DNA from: Lysinibacillus agricola
GTDB lineage: Bacteria > Bacillota > Bacilli > Bacillales_A > Planococcaceae
Assembly (NCBI RefSeq): GCF_016638705.1
Contig: NZ_CP067341.1
Location: forward strand, 1,987,501 to 2,051,500
Length of the DNA: 64,000 nt
Direction of reading: 5' to 3'
In this document: positions 1-8,037 of the stretch, one piece after another
Layout of the letters: every line of letters starts with the position of its first letter
Numbering within the stretch: position 1 is the first letter of the stretch
Notes under the pieces: model-generated
Told to the model about the DNA's origin: nothing
Database searches by the model: none
What the model saw: the letters and a program-made list of their open reading frames with translations, nothing else
Position numbers and translations under genes: made by a program

Positions 1-1
1 T

Positions 2-427
2 ACCTTGCATGAGAAAATCAATAATAACTTCGAACTTTGTTATGGTGTATTGAATTTAGAAAATATGCTTACGGAGAAGACACCGATTCTTGCTACCAAC
101 AGACTTGGCATTATTATCGAAGAAACGAATCTAAAATTGGGACGTTTTGAGGAACCTTCCACTATTTTTATTGTGGCAAAAAACAAGGAAGATATTCCAA
201 ATACATATCAATTAACGATTCCAGGGGGATTATTTGCATGTATCCGTTACAATGGAGAATTATTGTCGAGTCGTAGTGAAAGTTTAAGAAAAATACTTCA
301 TTATCTTAACAAAAACAGCTATCAGATCACTGGTGATGCATTGCAAATCATGCATCTAGATATTACGATTACGGATAAACCGAATGAGATCACCTTTGAA
401 ATCCAAGTTCCCGTTCGAAAACTATGA
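2..427 (+). CDS. Effector-binding (GyrI-like) domain of a MerR/AraC-type regulator, 5' partial
   Basis: The reading frame is open to the left edge of the window, so the true start and probably the DNA-binding domain lie outside. The visible 140 residues resemble the C-terminal effector-binding domain of BmrR/GyrI-like regulators: a GGLFACIRYNG segment, then a helix with LRKILHYLNKN, then GDALQIMHLDI and a terminal EIQVPV strand. Proteins of this class bind small hydrophobic or cationic ligands and adjust transcription of efflux or stress genes. A TTG at position 5 could be read as a start, but it has no ribosome binding site in view. A bidirectional terminator follows. Confidence 0.6.
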   Translation, partial: TLHEKINNNFELCYGVLNLENMLTEKTPILATNRLGIIIEETNLKLGRFEEPSTIFIVAKNKEDIPNTYQLTIPGGLFACIRYNGELLSSRSESLRKILHYLNKNSYQITGDALQIMHLDITITDKPNEITFEIQVPVRKL

Positions 428-533
428 TGCATGACAAACTTGTGAGAAATTATTTTAGTGAAACCATTTTTATTAAATTTGTTGTATAAATTTTCTTGAT
501 AAACAAACATTGGATTTGTAATAAAAAACGAGT

Positions 534-582
534 AAACGGCTTAAGCCTATTTAATTACAGGCTCAAGCCGTTTAAATATTTT
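534..582. terminator. Bidirectional terminator between convergent genes
   Basis: Inverted repeat AAACGGCTTAAGCCT (534-548) / AGGCTCAAGCCGTTT (559-573) with one mismatch and a 10-nt loop, followed by an AT-rich tail. It lies between the 3' ends of the regulator fragment and the minus-strand synthase gene. Confidence 0.75.
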
Positions 583-635
583 ATAATGGTCACTGTCTAC
601 TTGATAGGTGGTTCATTTAAGGTAAGGCAACGGTT

Positions 636-1457
636 CTAGTCACCTTGTACCTCTTCGACAGTTTGCTCAACCTCTGCTCGTGTCATTTTTTCACGACCAT
701 CTTGCATCGCCTTCAATGTTTTATGGGCTAATGCAAGTGGTAATCGACAGAATAATAATACCGTTCGTTTATTAATATCTTTCATATAAAGATCAGCTTT
801 CGCAAGGTTTTCCTCTGCGTATGCAAATAAATCCTCGCGTGTCCAGTCATCAGGAACGAAACTTACTCCGCGCTCATCCATATCCTCATGCTGATTACGT
901 AAAATATTCACAGCTTGTAACCCGCGTCCATAGCCAATTGCTAAATCGCGATCTGTTTGAATGTCTGCACCCCACGCCCAAAGCTCAGACAGCATTGTCC
1001 CAACAAGCCCAGCAACGTAGTATGTATAATCATCTAAATCCTCTCGCGTATGCACTTGCCAGTTTGCCTTTGCCCATTTTGCCATGCCAAATGCCATTTC
1101 ACTCGTTGAAGCTTGGACAATTTTACGTGAGCCTTCAGGACAAAATGTTAACCAATCCGCTAAACGAAGAGATACTTCAGGTAGCTGATTTGCATACGGT
1201 GCTAATAATACTTCATAAGCCTCGACATTAAATGTATCCTTTAATAATTCGCTTATTGCAGTTAGTAAATCGAATTTTACATCATTGGAAAGTTCTTCAT
1301 GGTCCTCAATTTCATCTATAGCACGCATAGCTAAATATGCAGCAGCTACTGACAATTTTAAATCATTTTTTAAAAAAGTAATCGGTATATAAAAAGTGCG
1401 GCTCGTTTCTTTTAAAACTTGCATCGCTTCTTTATAAAGTTTTTTTTGATCTTTCAC
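636..1457 (-). CDS. Squalene/phytoene synthase family protein
   Basis: A 273-residue protein of the trans-isoprenyl diphosphate head-to-head synthase family (CrtB/CrtM/HpnD-like), which condenses or processes farnesyl or geranylgeranyl diphosphate. The first Asp-rich motif is seen as RAIDEIEDHEE (about residues 45-55). The second reads NILRNQHEDMDERG (about 174-187), where the usual first Asp of DxxED is Asn. I chose the GTG at 1457 because CCTCC at 1465-1469 (GGAGG on the coding strand) lies 7 nt upstream; the earlier ATG at 1487 has no such site. No desaturase or other carotenoid gene is nearby, so the product is unknown. It could also be a diphosphate phosphatase of this fold. Confidence 0.8.
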   Translation of the reverse strand: MKDQKKLYKEAMQVLKETSRTFYIPITFLKNDLKLSVAAAYLAMRAIDEIEDHEELSNDVKFDLLTAISELLKDTFNVEAYEVLLAPYANQLPEVSLRLADWLTFCPEGSRKIVQASTSEMAFGMAKWAKANWQVHTREDLDDYTYYVAGLVGTMLSELWAWGADIQTDRDLAIGYGRGLQAVNILRNQHEDMDERGVSFVPDDWTREDLFAYAEENLAKADLYMKDINKRTVLLFCRLPLALAHKTLKAMQDGREKMTRAEVEQTVEEVQGD

Positions 1458-1578
1458 TTGTATTCCTCCGTTCAAATGGTAACACATCTATAGTATATCG
1501 TATCGTAAAAGTGCTGAAAGATAAAACAGATTGTTCATTTTATAATCATATTCTTTGAAAGCGCTTTAATAAAATGTT

Positions 1579-1598
1579 ATAGTTTAATAGTAAACTAT
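1579..1598. promoter_or_regulatory. Perfect 8-bp palindrome upstream of the SDR gene
   Basis: ATAGTTTA (1579-1586) and TAAACTAT (1591-1598) flank a 4-nt spacer, about 57 nt before the SDR start. The size and symmetry fit a dimeric repressor site, but no adjacent regulator gene is an obvious partner. Confidence 0.35.
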
Positions 1599-1654
1599 TT
1601 AAAGGTATACTTTTAAAGGTGGAATTTATAGGATAAAGAGAGGGAGTATTATTG

Positions 1655-2389
1655 ATGGGACGCTTAGATAACAAGATTGCAATTATTACAGGTGGTGCAT
1701 CAGGGATGGGCGCAGCGATGGCAAAATTGTTTGCGAAAGAAGGTGCTACAGTAATTGCCGCTGATATTAACGAAGAAAACCTAACAAAAATTTCTGAGCT
1801 AGAAAACGTTGAGGGAATGAAATTAGATGTTTCTTCGGATGACAACTGGGCAGAAGTAACGAAAGCGATCGTTGAAAAGTATGGCTGTATTGATATTTTA
1901 ATTAATAATGCTGGCATTTCGACTGAAAAGGGTCCGGATCAAACTTCACAAGCCGATTGGACAATTATGCATAATATCAATGCTTTCGGTCCATTCTTAG
2001 GCATTAAACATGCTTCAAAATATATGAAAGAAGCTGGAAAAGGTTCAATTGTTAATACATCTTCATATACAGCAATCATTGGCGCGGGCTTAAATGCCTA
2101 TACAGCATCTAAAGGATCTTTGCGTGCAATCGCTCGAGCAGCAGCTGCTGAATTAGGTGCTTTCAATGTACGTGTAAACACCGTCTTCCCTGGTGTGATT
2201 GAAACACCAATGACAGCAAAATTGTCCGAAGCAAAAGAAGCAATGGATATGCTTGTACGAGCTACACCTATGGGCAGACTTGGACAACCAGAAGAAGTTG
2301 CAAACGCTATTTTGTTCTTAGCATCAGATGAGGCTTCTTATATTACTGGTAGCGAACTAGTGATTGATGGTGGTTATTCAGCTCGCTAA
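1655..2389 (+). CDS. Short-chain dehydrogenase/reductase
   Basis: A classical 244-residue SDR, an NAD(P)-dependent alcohol/carbonyl oxidoreductase. The cofactor motif TGGASGMG is at about residues 12-19, NNAG at about 84-87, catalytic Ser around 136-137, and the YxxxK pair as Tyr149/Lys153. The C-terminal GSELVIDGGYSAR is typical of glucose dehydrogenase- or cyclopentanol dehydrogenase-like members. The ATG at 1655 is preferred over the TTG three bases earlier because the GAGGGAG site lies about 9 nt upstream. Substrate cannot be told from sequence. It stands alone, with a palindrome upstream and a strong terminator downstream. Confidence 0.85.
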   Translation: MGRLDNKIAIITGGASGMGAAMAKLFAKEGATVIAADINEENLTKISELENVEGMKLDVSSDDNWAEVTKAIVEKYGCIDILINNAGISTEKGPDQTSQADWTIMHNINAFGPFLGIKHASKYMKEAGKGSIVNTSSYTAIIGAGLNAYTASKGSLRAIARAAAAELGAFNVRVNTVFPGVIETPMTAKLSEAKEAMDMLVRATPMGRLGQPEEVANAILFLASDEASYITGSELVIDGGYSAR

Positions 2390-2407
2390 TTAATAGAAAT
2401 TGATAAA

Positions 2408-2452
2408 GAAGTGAAAATGCATTAAGTGCATTTTCACTTCTTTTGTTTTTTT
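2408..2452 (+). terminator. Rho-independent terminator after the SDR
   Basis: Perfect 14-bp stem (2408-2421 / 2427-2440) with loop TTAAG, followed by a T-rich run. Confidence 0.9.
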
Positions 2453-2819
2453 AGTAGAATAATGTTAAAGTTATAAAAATGCGACAATAATCGCGTGAAT
2501 AATAAAAAGATTTTGATATTTTAAGTGTTTTTTTCATGAAAGTTTGCTAAGTTATTGCACAATTATTTCAACAGCGTTAAAGTTTAGGAAGGGCAAATAT
2601 GCAACTACACTTTTCGAGTAATTGTAGCTGCCGATTTGCTTTCGGTACTGAACAATACATCGGATTTTGGCACATTAACTCCTTGCAAAATCCGTGACAT
2701 CTGTGAAGGCATGAACGTTATTCAACTGGCCTTTAAACGCCTCTTGAATAAAAGCAAAATCTAGTATATATCTCACCATCTGAAAATAGAGATTGTACGT
2801 AAAGTCAAAGGAGAATGGT
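2453..2819 (+). other. Intergenic stretch with an unexplained 59-codon open frame
   Basis: No recognised gene. Positions 2588-2764 are open in one plus-strand frame and translate into protein-like text (for example CKIRDICEGMNVIQLAFKR) but lack an ATG or GTG start. Only an internal TTG with no ribosome binding site is available. It may be a remnant of a longer gene or chance. Confidence 0.3.
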
Positions 2820-3656
2820 ATGCCAAAGGCTATAGGTATTGATGCAGGAGGCACATTGACAAAAGTTGCTTATTTAGATGAGCAAAATGAGCTTGTTTTA
2901 ATAACTTTCCCGTCAAATGATTTGCTTGCTGTGAAAAACTGGATTTTTAATCATCCAGATATTGAGGATATTGGTGTTACGGGGGGGCGTACAGAACAAT
3001 TACTTGATGTCATTAAAGCAATGAAATCGATTCATTATATAGTAGAGTTTGAAGCTACATTGAAGGGCGTTCGATTTTTGTTGCATAAAGAAGGGTACTC
3101 CTTTGAACGTAGTATGATTACGAATATTGGTACTGGTACTTCGATTCATTATATGGAAGATAATACGCATATTCGTGTTGGTGGGACAGGCGTTGGCGGT
3201 GGAACATTGATTGGATTGTCAGCGCTTACAACTGGAATCACGGATTATAATGAAATACGAGAACTGGCTTCTAAGGGTAATCGAGAGGATATTGATTTAC
3301 TTGTAAAGGATATTTATCAAGGGATGGACACACCTATTGATGGGCATTTGACAGCTAGTAATTTTGGGAAAGTTGGTATTACAGAGTTTGTCAAACATCC
3401 AACTGAAGATATTATTGCAACTGTACAAGGGCTTGTCGGTGAGGTTATTACTACACTTAGTATTCAATATGCTGAGGAGAAAAATACCCAGCATATCGTT
3501 TATATCGGTTCAACTTTAAGTAATAACGATCATCTTGCACATGTTATTGCCAATTACACACGTACGAAAAAGCATACACCTGTCTTTATAAATGACCACG
3601 GTTTTTCAGGTGCAGTCGGTGCTTTATTAAATATAACTGAATATACGATTGTCTAA
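2820..3656 (+). CDS. coaW: Type II pantothenate kinase
   Basis: A 278-residue kinase that phosphorylates pantothenate, the first step of coenzyme A synthesis. The N-terminal phosphate-binding loop reads GIDAGGTLTK, as in the eukaryotic-like type II enzymes of staphylococci and bacilli. FEATLKGVRFLL and NIGTGTSIHY in the middle also match the ASKHA fold. Length is close to S. aureus CoaW (about 267). The ATG at 2820 was chosen because AAAGGAG (2807-2813) lies 6 nt upstream. It is monocistronic. A CoaB-like protein is encoded 17 kb away. Confidence 0.85.
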   Translation: MPKAIGIDAGGTLTKVAYLDEQNELVLITFPSNDLLAVKNWIFNHPDIEDIGVTGGRTEQLLDVIKAMKSIHYIVEFEATLKGVRFLLHKEGYSFERSMITNIGTGTSIHYMEDNTHIRVGGTGVGGGTLIGLSALTTGITDYNEIRELASKGNREDIDLLVKDIYQGMDTPIDGHLTASNFGKVGITEFVKHPTEDIIATVQGLVGEVITTLSIQYAEEKNTQHIVYIGSTLSNNDHLAHVIANYTRTKKHTPVFINDHGFSGAVGALLNITEYTIV

Positions 3657-3664
3657 AGAATAAC

Positions 3665-3706
3665 AATGTACATTACTAATTATTATTGGTGATGTACATT
3701 TTTTTA
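3665..3706 (+). terminator. Terminator after coaW
   Basis: AATGTACAT (3665-3673) pairs with ATGTACATT (3692-3700), followed by TTTTTT. Confidence 0.8.
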
Positions 3707-3793
3707 TGCTGTAAATTTTAGTAACGTCTGAAGTAATCCCCAAAGCATAAATCCTTCTATCCTGAGCACATTACAATTAGGAGGTGAATATCC

Positions 3794-4030
3794 GTGGGCA
3801 ATAGAAACACCAATGGGAACAATAAAAATAACAATAAAACAATGAATGTTAGAACGCATAATCCTTTTGATACCTACAAAAAGATAGACCTCGATAAATC
3901 AAATAGTAATAACAATAACCCGAATGACAATCTAAATGAAGAATTCGCTGCAGAATTTGATGCGAAAGCCAAAAATAAAGATAATAAAACGAACCATAAG
4001 AAGAATCAACAGTCCAACAAAAACAAATAA
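3794..4030 (+). CDS. Small Asn/Lys-rich protein, possibly a gamma-type spore protein
   Basis: A 78-residue hydrophilic, very Asn- and Lys-rich protein with a GTG start 8 nt behind a perfect AGGAGGTG site. The segment NEEFAAEFDAKAKN recalls the TEFASETD repeat of gamma-type small acid-soluble spore proteins (SspE). That resemblance is weak and the assignment is an inference. The next gene encodes a shorter protein with a comparable EEYSAEFNQV segment, suggesting a duplicated pair. No membrane segment or catalytic motif is present. Confidence 0.55.
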   Translation: MGNRNTNGNNKNNNKTMNVRTHNPFDTYKKIDLDKSNSNNNNPNDNLNEEFAAEFDAKAKNKDNKTNHKKNQQSNKNK

Positions 4031-4053
4031 TCGAAATATGGGAGGCTTAAATA

Positions 4054-4194
4054 ATGGCAAAGAAGGGTAAAACAAGCTTCAAAAAGAAAAAGAAAGAAGA
4101 TACACATAAAAGAAATGATCGTGAGGAATACTCAGCAGAATTTAATCAAGTTATTCATAATAATCCTCAACAACCAAAACAATCCAGTAAATAA
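4054..4194 (+). CDS. Small Lys-rich protein, partner of the preceding gene
   Basis: A 46-residue protein starting at an ATG with GGGAGG 8 nt upstream, 23 nt after the previous stop. It has a very basic N-terminus (KKGKTSFKKKKKED) followed by REEYSAEFNQV, which parallels EEFAAEFDAK of the neighbour, and a Gln/Pro/Asn tail. Composition fits a DNA-binding or spore-core protein, but no family is recognised. A terminator follows, so the two genes form a unit. Confidence 0.6.
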   Translation: MAKKGKTSFKKKKKEDTHKRNDREEYSAEFNQVIHNNPQQPKQSSK

Positions 4195-4204
4195 TTAAAA
4201 AAAT

Positions 4205-4248
4205 TGCTCCTTAAGTAGTTGTGAATACTTTTGGAGCACTTATTTTTT
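4205..4248 (+). terminator. Terminator after the small-protein pair
   Basis: TGCTCC (4205-4210) pairs with GGAGCA (4233-4238), extended by TTAAGTA/TACTTTT with mismatches, followed by CTTATTTTTT. Confidence 0.7.
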
Positions 4249-4295
4249 GCTGTTTTGACGACTTTATGCAAAAAGAAGGCAAGAGGTGGATTCAT

Positions 4296-4631
4296 TTGCG
4301 AAGATTTTGTGTAATACTAGGAATTTTTCTTGTATTCCTTGCTGTGCTGTTACACTTACCAACAACAAATGCTTATGCTCAACAAGAAATACCAGCTCAT
4401 GCGAAATGGGGAAAGGTAGCAATTAAAGAGGCACAGGCAAAATATCCTCAAGCTAAAATTCTAGATTATTTGCATGAGGGAAGTGAAGTTAATGAAGATT
4501 CAACTATTGAAAAATTTAAGCTTTGGCTAAAACAAAGTGACAAGGAATTCGGTGTACATGTAAGAATCAAATATGTAACGCATACGAACAAAGTGTTACA
4601 TATTGAATTACAAGAAACAACCACTTCGTAA
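4296..4631 (+). CDS. Secreted DUF3889 family protein
   Basis: A 111-residue exported protein resembling B. subtilis YqzG (DUF3889), a family of unknown function. A signal peptide is clear: RR, a hydrophobic core, then NAYA-QQ as the likely cleavage site near residue 28. The mature part has the family pattern AHAKWGKVAIKEAQ, then ILDYLHEG, then KLWLKQSDKEFGVHVRI. I chose the TTG at 4296 because AAGAGGTGG ends 6 nt before it and the signal peptide then starts correctly. Upstream in-frame codons overlap the preceding terminator and are unlikely to be used. Confidence 0.75.
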   Translation: MRRFCVILGIFLVFLAVLLHLPTTNAYAQQEIPAHAKWGKVAIKEAQAKYPQAKILDYLHEGSEVNEDSTIEKFKLWLKQSDKEFGVHVRIKYVTHTNKVLHIELQETTTS

Positions 4632-4712
4632 ACAGCAAATATAGAATAGAATCGAATAATTTACGTTTTATAGTGACTATAATTATGAGCAGTAGCTAAC
4701 GTAGTGTACCAT

Positions 4713-4748
4713 GACCAGCAAAGCTAATTTAGCCGCGCTGGTCTTTTT
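4713..4748. terminator. Terminator between convergent genes
   Basis: GACCAGC (4713-4719) pairs with GCTGGTC (4737-4743), followed by TTTTT. Confidence 0.75.
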
Positions 4749-4795
4749 ACATGAAAAGAAATTTAGAAAGGTGAGTAAGGATATTGCCAAAATAA

Positions 4796-5329
4796 TTATC
4801 GATATAATTCAAGAATTTGATTTGCTATATATTCGGAGCTGAAATGAACCCCATTTCTGAGCCACCACATGAGTATCCCAAGTATTGAAGAGGCGAGAAT
4901 ATCCATTGATAGAGTACTATCAGCGCCTTCACTTTTACGTTGTATGACAATCAAGTCCTTTAATGTCATATGCATTTTTTTAATGAAGCCAGGGTGCTCA
5001 AATAGCACAGCTAAAATTTTTCTATGCTTATAAAAGTAATCTAAAAACGTAATTAATTGCTCTTGATTATTTAAATTATCAATTTGTAAAGTGGGAGACA
5101 TTTTCGACAACAAGTCGTCGAAAATATCGTAAACTACTTGCTTTAATAAATCATTAATATCTATAAAATGTAAATAAAAAGTTGCTCGATTTAGCTCTGC
5201 ACGCTGGGCTATTTTTTGTACTGTAAGTTTCGAAATATCTGGGTTTTCGATTAATATATCTACGACAGCTTCTTTAAATACCCGTTTAGAGCGAATAGCT
5301 CGTGGGTCTTGCTTTTTGTGTGTGGTCAA
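4796..5329 (-). CDS. TetR/AcrR family transcriptional regulator
   Basis: A 177-residue repressor-type protein. The N-terminal helix-turn-helix reads LTVQKIAQRAELNRATFYLHF (about residues 35-55), the hallmark of TetR proteins; the rest is a helical ligand domain of the TetR_C_8 type. It is transcribed divergently from the DHA2 transporter gene with 169 nt between, a classic layout for local control of an efflux pump. The inverted repeat at 5454-5472 is the likely operator. The inducing compound is unknown. Confidence 0.85.
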   Translation of the reverse strand: MTTHKKQDPRAIRSKRVFKEAVVDILIENPDISKLTVQKIAQRAELNRATFYLHFIDINDLLKQVVYDIFDDLLSKMSPTLQIDNLNNQEQLITFLDYFYKHRKILAVLFEHPGFIKKMHMTLKDLIVIQRKSEGADSTLSMDILASSILGILMWWLRNGVHFSSEYIANQILELYR

Positions 5330-5453
5330 TTTAATTCTCCTTTATCTATTAAATGTAAATTTAGTTAATAGTATTTTAAATTTTGTTGTTTAATTGACAC
5401 TTCTTGAAAAATTGTAAATAGGAATCAAAAAATAAACGTGTTATTATCTATTT

Positions 5454-5472
5454 TATTGACATAGTGTTAATA
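5454..5472. promoter_or_regulatory. Candidate TetR operator
   Basis: TATTGACA (5454-5461) and TGTTAATA (5465-5472) form a 7-of-8 inverted repeat around a 3-nt centre, 27 nt before the transporter start. The TTGACA inside the left arm also resembles a -35 box, but no well-placed -10 is seen. Confidence 0.5.
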
Positions 5473-5498
5473 AAACAAGTAGAAAGAGGAATAAAATA

Positions 5499-6929
5499 AT
5501 GTCGGAAACAATAAATAAAAAAGTACTATTAACAGTATTAATTTTAGGGTGTTTTTTATCTACACTAAATCAAACACTGTTAAACGTTGCATTAAGTAAT
5601 TTAATGGACGTATTTTCCGTTTCTGCTACAACCGTTCAGTGGTTATCTACTGGCTTTATGTTGGTAAACGGGGTGCTAGTCCCTATTACAGCATACTTAA
5701 TGAAACGTTTTTCTACGCGCCAATTATTTATAAGTTCAATGTTGTTTTTATTAATGGGCTCTATCTTATGTGCAGTAGCACCAAACTTCACGACCTTATT
5801 AATAGGTCGTATGATTCAAGCCATTGGAGCAGGTATTATTATGCCATTGCTAATGAGCATAGTGATGTTTATTTTTCCTCCAGAAAAAAGAGGCAGCATG
5901 ATGGGGTTAATTGGATTAGCTATGATTTTCGCTCCAGCCATTGCACCAACATTAGCAGGTTTTGTAATAGATTATTATTCATGGCGTTGGTTATTCATTG
6001 GAATAATTCCATTTGTCGTGATCGTTATATTAATGGCTATGAAATATTTAATTAATGTTTCAGAAACAGCAAAAACGAAGTTAGATGTAATCAGTGTTAT
6101 TTTATCAACTATTGGCTTTGGTCTTATTTTGTATGGTTTTAGTAATGCAGGAAGCCATGGTTGGGATGATAAAGTAGTAATAGTTTCTATACTCGTGGGG
6201 ATAATGACTACGGCAATATTCTGTCTTCGACAAGTTAAATCTTCTGATCCACTTCTTAACTTATCCGTTTTTAAAAATAAATTATTTACTCTAACGTCCA
6301 TCATCAACATTCTTGTTACAATGATGATGTATGCGGATATGATTTTATTACCAATGTATTTGCAAAATGGAAGAGGGTTTACTGCTTTAGACGCTGGTTT
6401 ATTATTATTACCGGGTGCACTTGTAAATGCCTTTATGTCTCCAGTGACAGGAAAAATGTATGACCGCTTTGGTGCAAAGCCGTTATTTATTATCGGTTTG
6501 GTTTTTGTCATTCCTTCAATGTGGGCTGTAACAGATTTAACAGAAACAACAACCTATAGCTTTTTAATGATACGGACCATTTTTCTACGTATAGGGTTGA
6601 GTTTTATTACAATGCCATTGAACACAGCTGGTTTGAATGCCTTACCTAAGACACTTGTAACACATGGTACAGCAGTGAATAATACATTACGCCAAATTGC
6701 AGGTGCAATTGGATCTGCAGTCGTTATTACAATTTTCACATCACAAACGACAAACCATGCGAAAACATTGCTAGCAGAAACACCAAATGCTCCGGCTGAA
6801 GGTATTCGAACACTTGCTTCAATCTTAGGTTCAAGTGATGCCTATTATTTCATGACAATCTTAGCTATAATTGCATTTGTTTTAACTCTATTTGTTCCTT
6901 CTAAAAATAAGTTTAAACAACAATCATAA
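5499..6929 (+). CDS. DHA2-type multidrug efflux MFS transporter
   Basis: A 476-residue membrane protein with the pattern and length of 14-helix drug:H+ antiporters (EmrB/QacA/LmrB type). The first helix carries FLSTLNQTLLNVAL, and WLSTGFMLVNGVLVPITAYL is typical of helix 2 in this family. A loop MKRFSTRQLF stands in the place of motif A, and SWRWLFIGIIPFVV matches the helix 5-6 region. It starts at an ATG with GAGGAAT upstream. It pairs divergently with the TetR gene and is presumably derepressed by a toxic compound, which cannot be named from sequence. Confidence 0.9.
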   Translation: MSETINKKVLLTVLILGCFLSTLNQTLLNVALSNLMDVFSVSATTVQWLSTGFMLVNGVLVPITAYLMKRFSTRQLFISSMLFLLMGSILCAVAPNFTTLLIGRMIQAIGAGIIMPLLMSIVMFIFPPEKRGSMMGLIGLAMIFAPAIAPTLAGFVIDYYSWRWLFIGIIPFVVIVILMAMKYLINVSETAKTKLDVISVILSTIGFGLILYGFSNAGSHGWDDKVVIVSILVGIMTTAIFCLRQVKSSDPLLNLSVFKNKLFTLTSIINILVTMMMYADMILLPMYLQNGRGFTALDAGLLLLPGALVNAFMSPVTGKMYDRFGAKPLFIIGLVFVIPSMWAVTDLTETTTYSFLMIRTIFLRIGLSFITMPLNTAGLNALPKTLVTHGTAVNNTLRQIAGAIGSAVVITIFTSQTTNHAKTLLAETPNAPAEGIRTLASILGSSDAYYFMTILAIIAFVLTLFVPSKNKFKQQS

Positions 6930-7030
6930 TTATTAAGCATTCAAAATTTTGGTTACTTTAACTGAATTAGTTTGTGAATGCATACCTTCAACAAATTGGT
7001 GCTTTGTTGAATAACAATTAACCAACTTTA

Positions 7031-7071
7031 AAGAGCCTTACTACAATAAAGTGTAGTAAGGCTCTTATTTT
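7031..7071. terminator. Strong bidirectional terminator
   Basis: Perfect 15-bp stem (7031-7045 / 7052-7066), 6-nt loop, T-rich on the plus side. It serves the transporter on the plus strand and possibly a short minus-strand gene. Nothing else is seen between 6930 and 7030. Confidence 0.9.
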
Positions 7072-7182
7072 TTATAGGCGGTTTTTGTTTATTTGGGACA
7101 TAATTAAACGACTTATTGTTGTTTCAACATACTTTCGGGTGATACCGTTTTGGTTAAAACCATGGAGTATGCTCTTTTTCAT
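7072..7182 (-). CDS. Candidate 36-residue small protein
   Basis: A short minus-strand frame beginning MKKSILHGFNQNG, with a good AAGGTGGG site 6 nt before its ATG. It ends directly at the terminator at 7031-7066. It lies downstream of, and on the same strand as, the PfpI-like gene, separated by a hairpin. It has a net positive charge and no transmembrane segment. No family is recognised, and the support is only start-site quality and position. Confidence 0.35.
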   Translation of the reverse strand: MKKSILHGFNQNGITRKYVETTISRLIMSQINKNRL

Positions 7183-7204
7183 ACAAATCCCACCTTGTAA
7201 AGAA

Positions 7205-7230
7205 GAGGATGCCTTATTTCAGGCATCCTC
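7205..7230 (-). terminator. Hairpin after the PfpI-like gene
   Basis: GAGGATGCCT (7205-7214) pairs perfectly with AGGCATCCTC (7221-7230); the minus-strand tail TTCTTTAC is only moderately T-rich. Confidence 0.6.
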
Positions 7231-7236
7231 CTTTCG

Positions 7237-7791
7237 TTAGCTTTCTAGCTTCTGAATAAATTCGCGCATTAATCCAGGTAAGTCCGGCCATGCATGACCA
7301 CTAACTAAATTGCCGTCTGTATGAAGATTAGCATCGATATACGTTGCTCCTGCTACTTGAACTTCCGGCTTGCAGGCAATATAGGCTGTTAGCTCACGTC
7401 CTTTAAGTACCTCAGGAATGGTCGCGAAAATTTGAGCTGCGTGACATACAGCAGCAATTGGTTTATTTGTTTCAAAGAAATGGCTTACTAGTGATGGAAC
7501 ATGTTCATTTAAACGAATATATTCTGGCGCTCGCCCACCAGGAATAATAAGTCCGTCAAATTGTGCTGGATCTACATCTGCGAAGGAAGAGTGTGCTTCT
7601 AAGCCATATGCTGTACGCTCGATGTACGTATCGACTCCATCGACAAAATCGTGCAATACAGTTTGTAATTTCTTTGCTGATGGTGCTGCAATCGTCACAT
7701 CATAGCCAGCCTCTAGACAACGATAATAAGGATAAAAAATTTCTAAAGCCTCAACTGCGTCTCCTGCAAGTATTAATACCTTTTTTCCCAT
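7237..7791 (-). CDS. DJ-1/PfpI family protein
   Basis: A 184-residue cytoplasmic protein of the class I glutamine amidotransferase-like fold. GLIIPGGRAPEYIR and the nucleophile elbow AAVCHAAQ (Cys115 followed by His) are clear, with a conserved acidic residue near Glu14. The family covers deglycases, glyoxalase III-type enzymes and stress proteins. The exact activity of this one is not known. The start is an ATG with GGAGATGG just upstream. It is probably expressed alone. Confidence 0.85.
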   Translation of the reverse strand: MGKKVLILAGDAVEALEIFYPYYRCLEAGYDVTIAAPSAKKLQTVLHDFVDGVDTYIERTAYGLEAHSSFADVDPAQFDGLIIPGGRAPEYIRLNEHVPSLVSHFFETNKPIAAVCHAAQIFATIPEVLKGRELTAYIACKPEVQVAGATYIDANLHTDGNLVSGHAWPDLPGLMREFIQKLES

Positions 7792-7996
7792 GAATCCATC
7801 TCCTTTTATTGTAATCTAGTAGCTTAATTCGACACTTTCAAAAAATTCCCTTCTGATATTTTAGAAAAACTACTAGAAGTAGAGAAATCGCTGATAAAAT
7901 GGATCAAACGCCAGTAGATTCACAATCTTCTTTGCTAAAGTACGTCATCATGTCGCAAATAACGTGCTTTACAATGAAAAAAATGAAGCGTATAGT

Positions 7997-8020
7997 ATTT
8001 ATTTAGCTAGGTAAATAAAT
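7997..8020. promoter_or_regulatory. Candidate MarR operator
   Basis: A 24-nt palindrome with 10 of 12 bases matching between arms: ATTTATTTA on the left, TAAATAAAT on the right. It lies 17 nt before the MarR start, where autorepression of the marR-MFS operon would act. Confidence 0.55.
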
Positions 8021-8037
8021 TCAGGAGAGTCGATAAA

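Noticed and set aside
5639..6055. Second-frame open frame inside the DHA2 gene
   Set aside because: Shadow of a real gene; no start signals and no family match.
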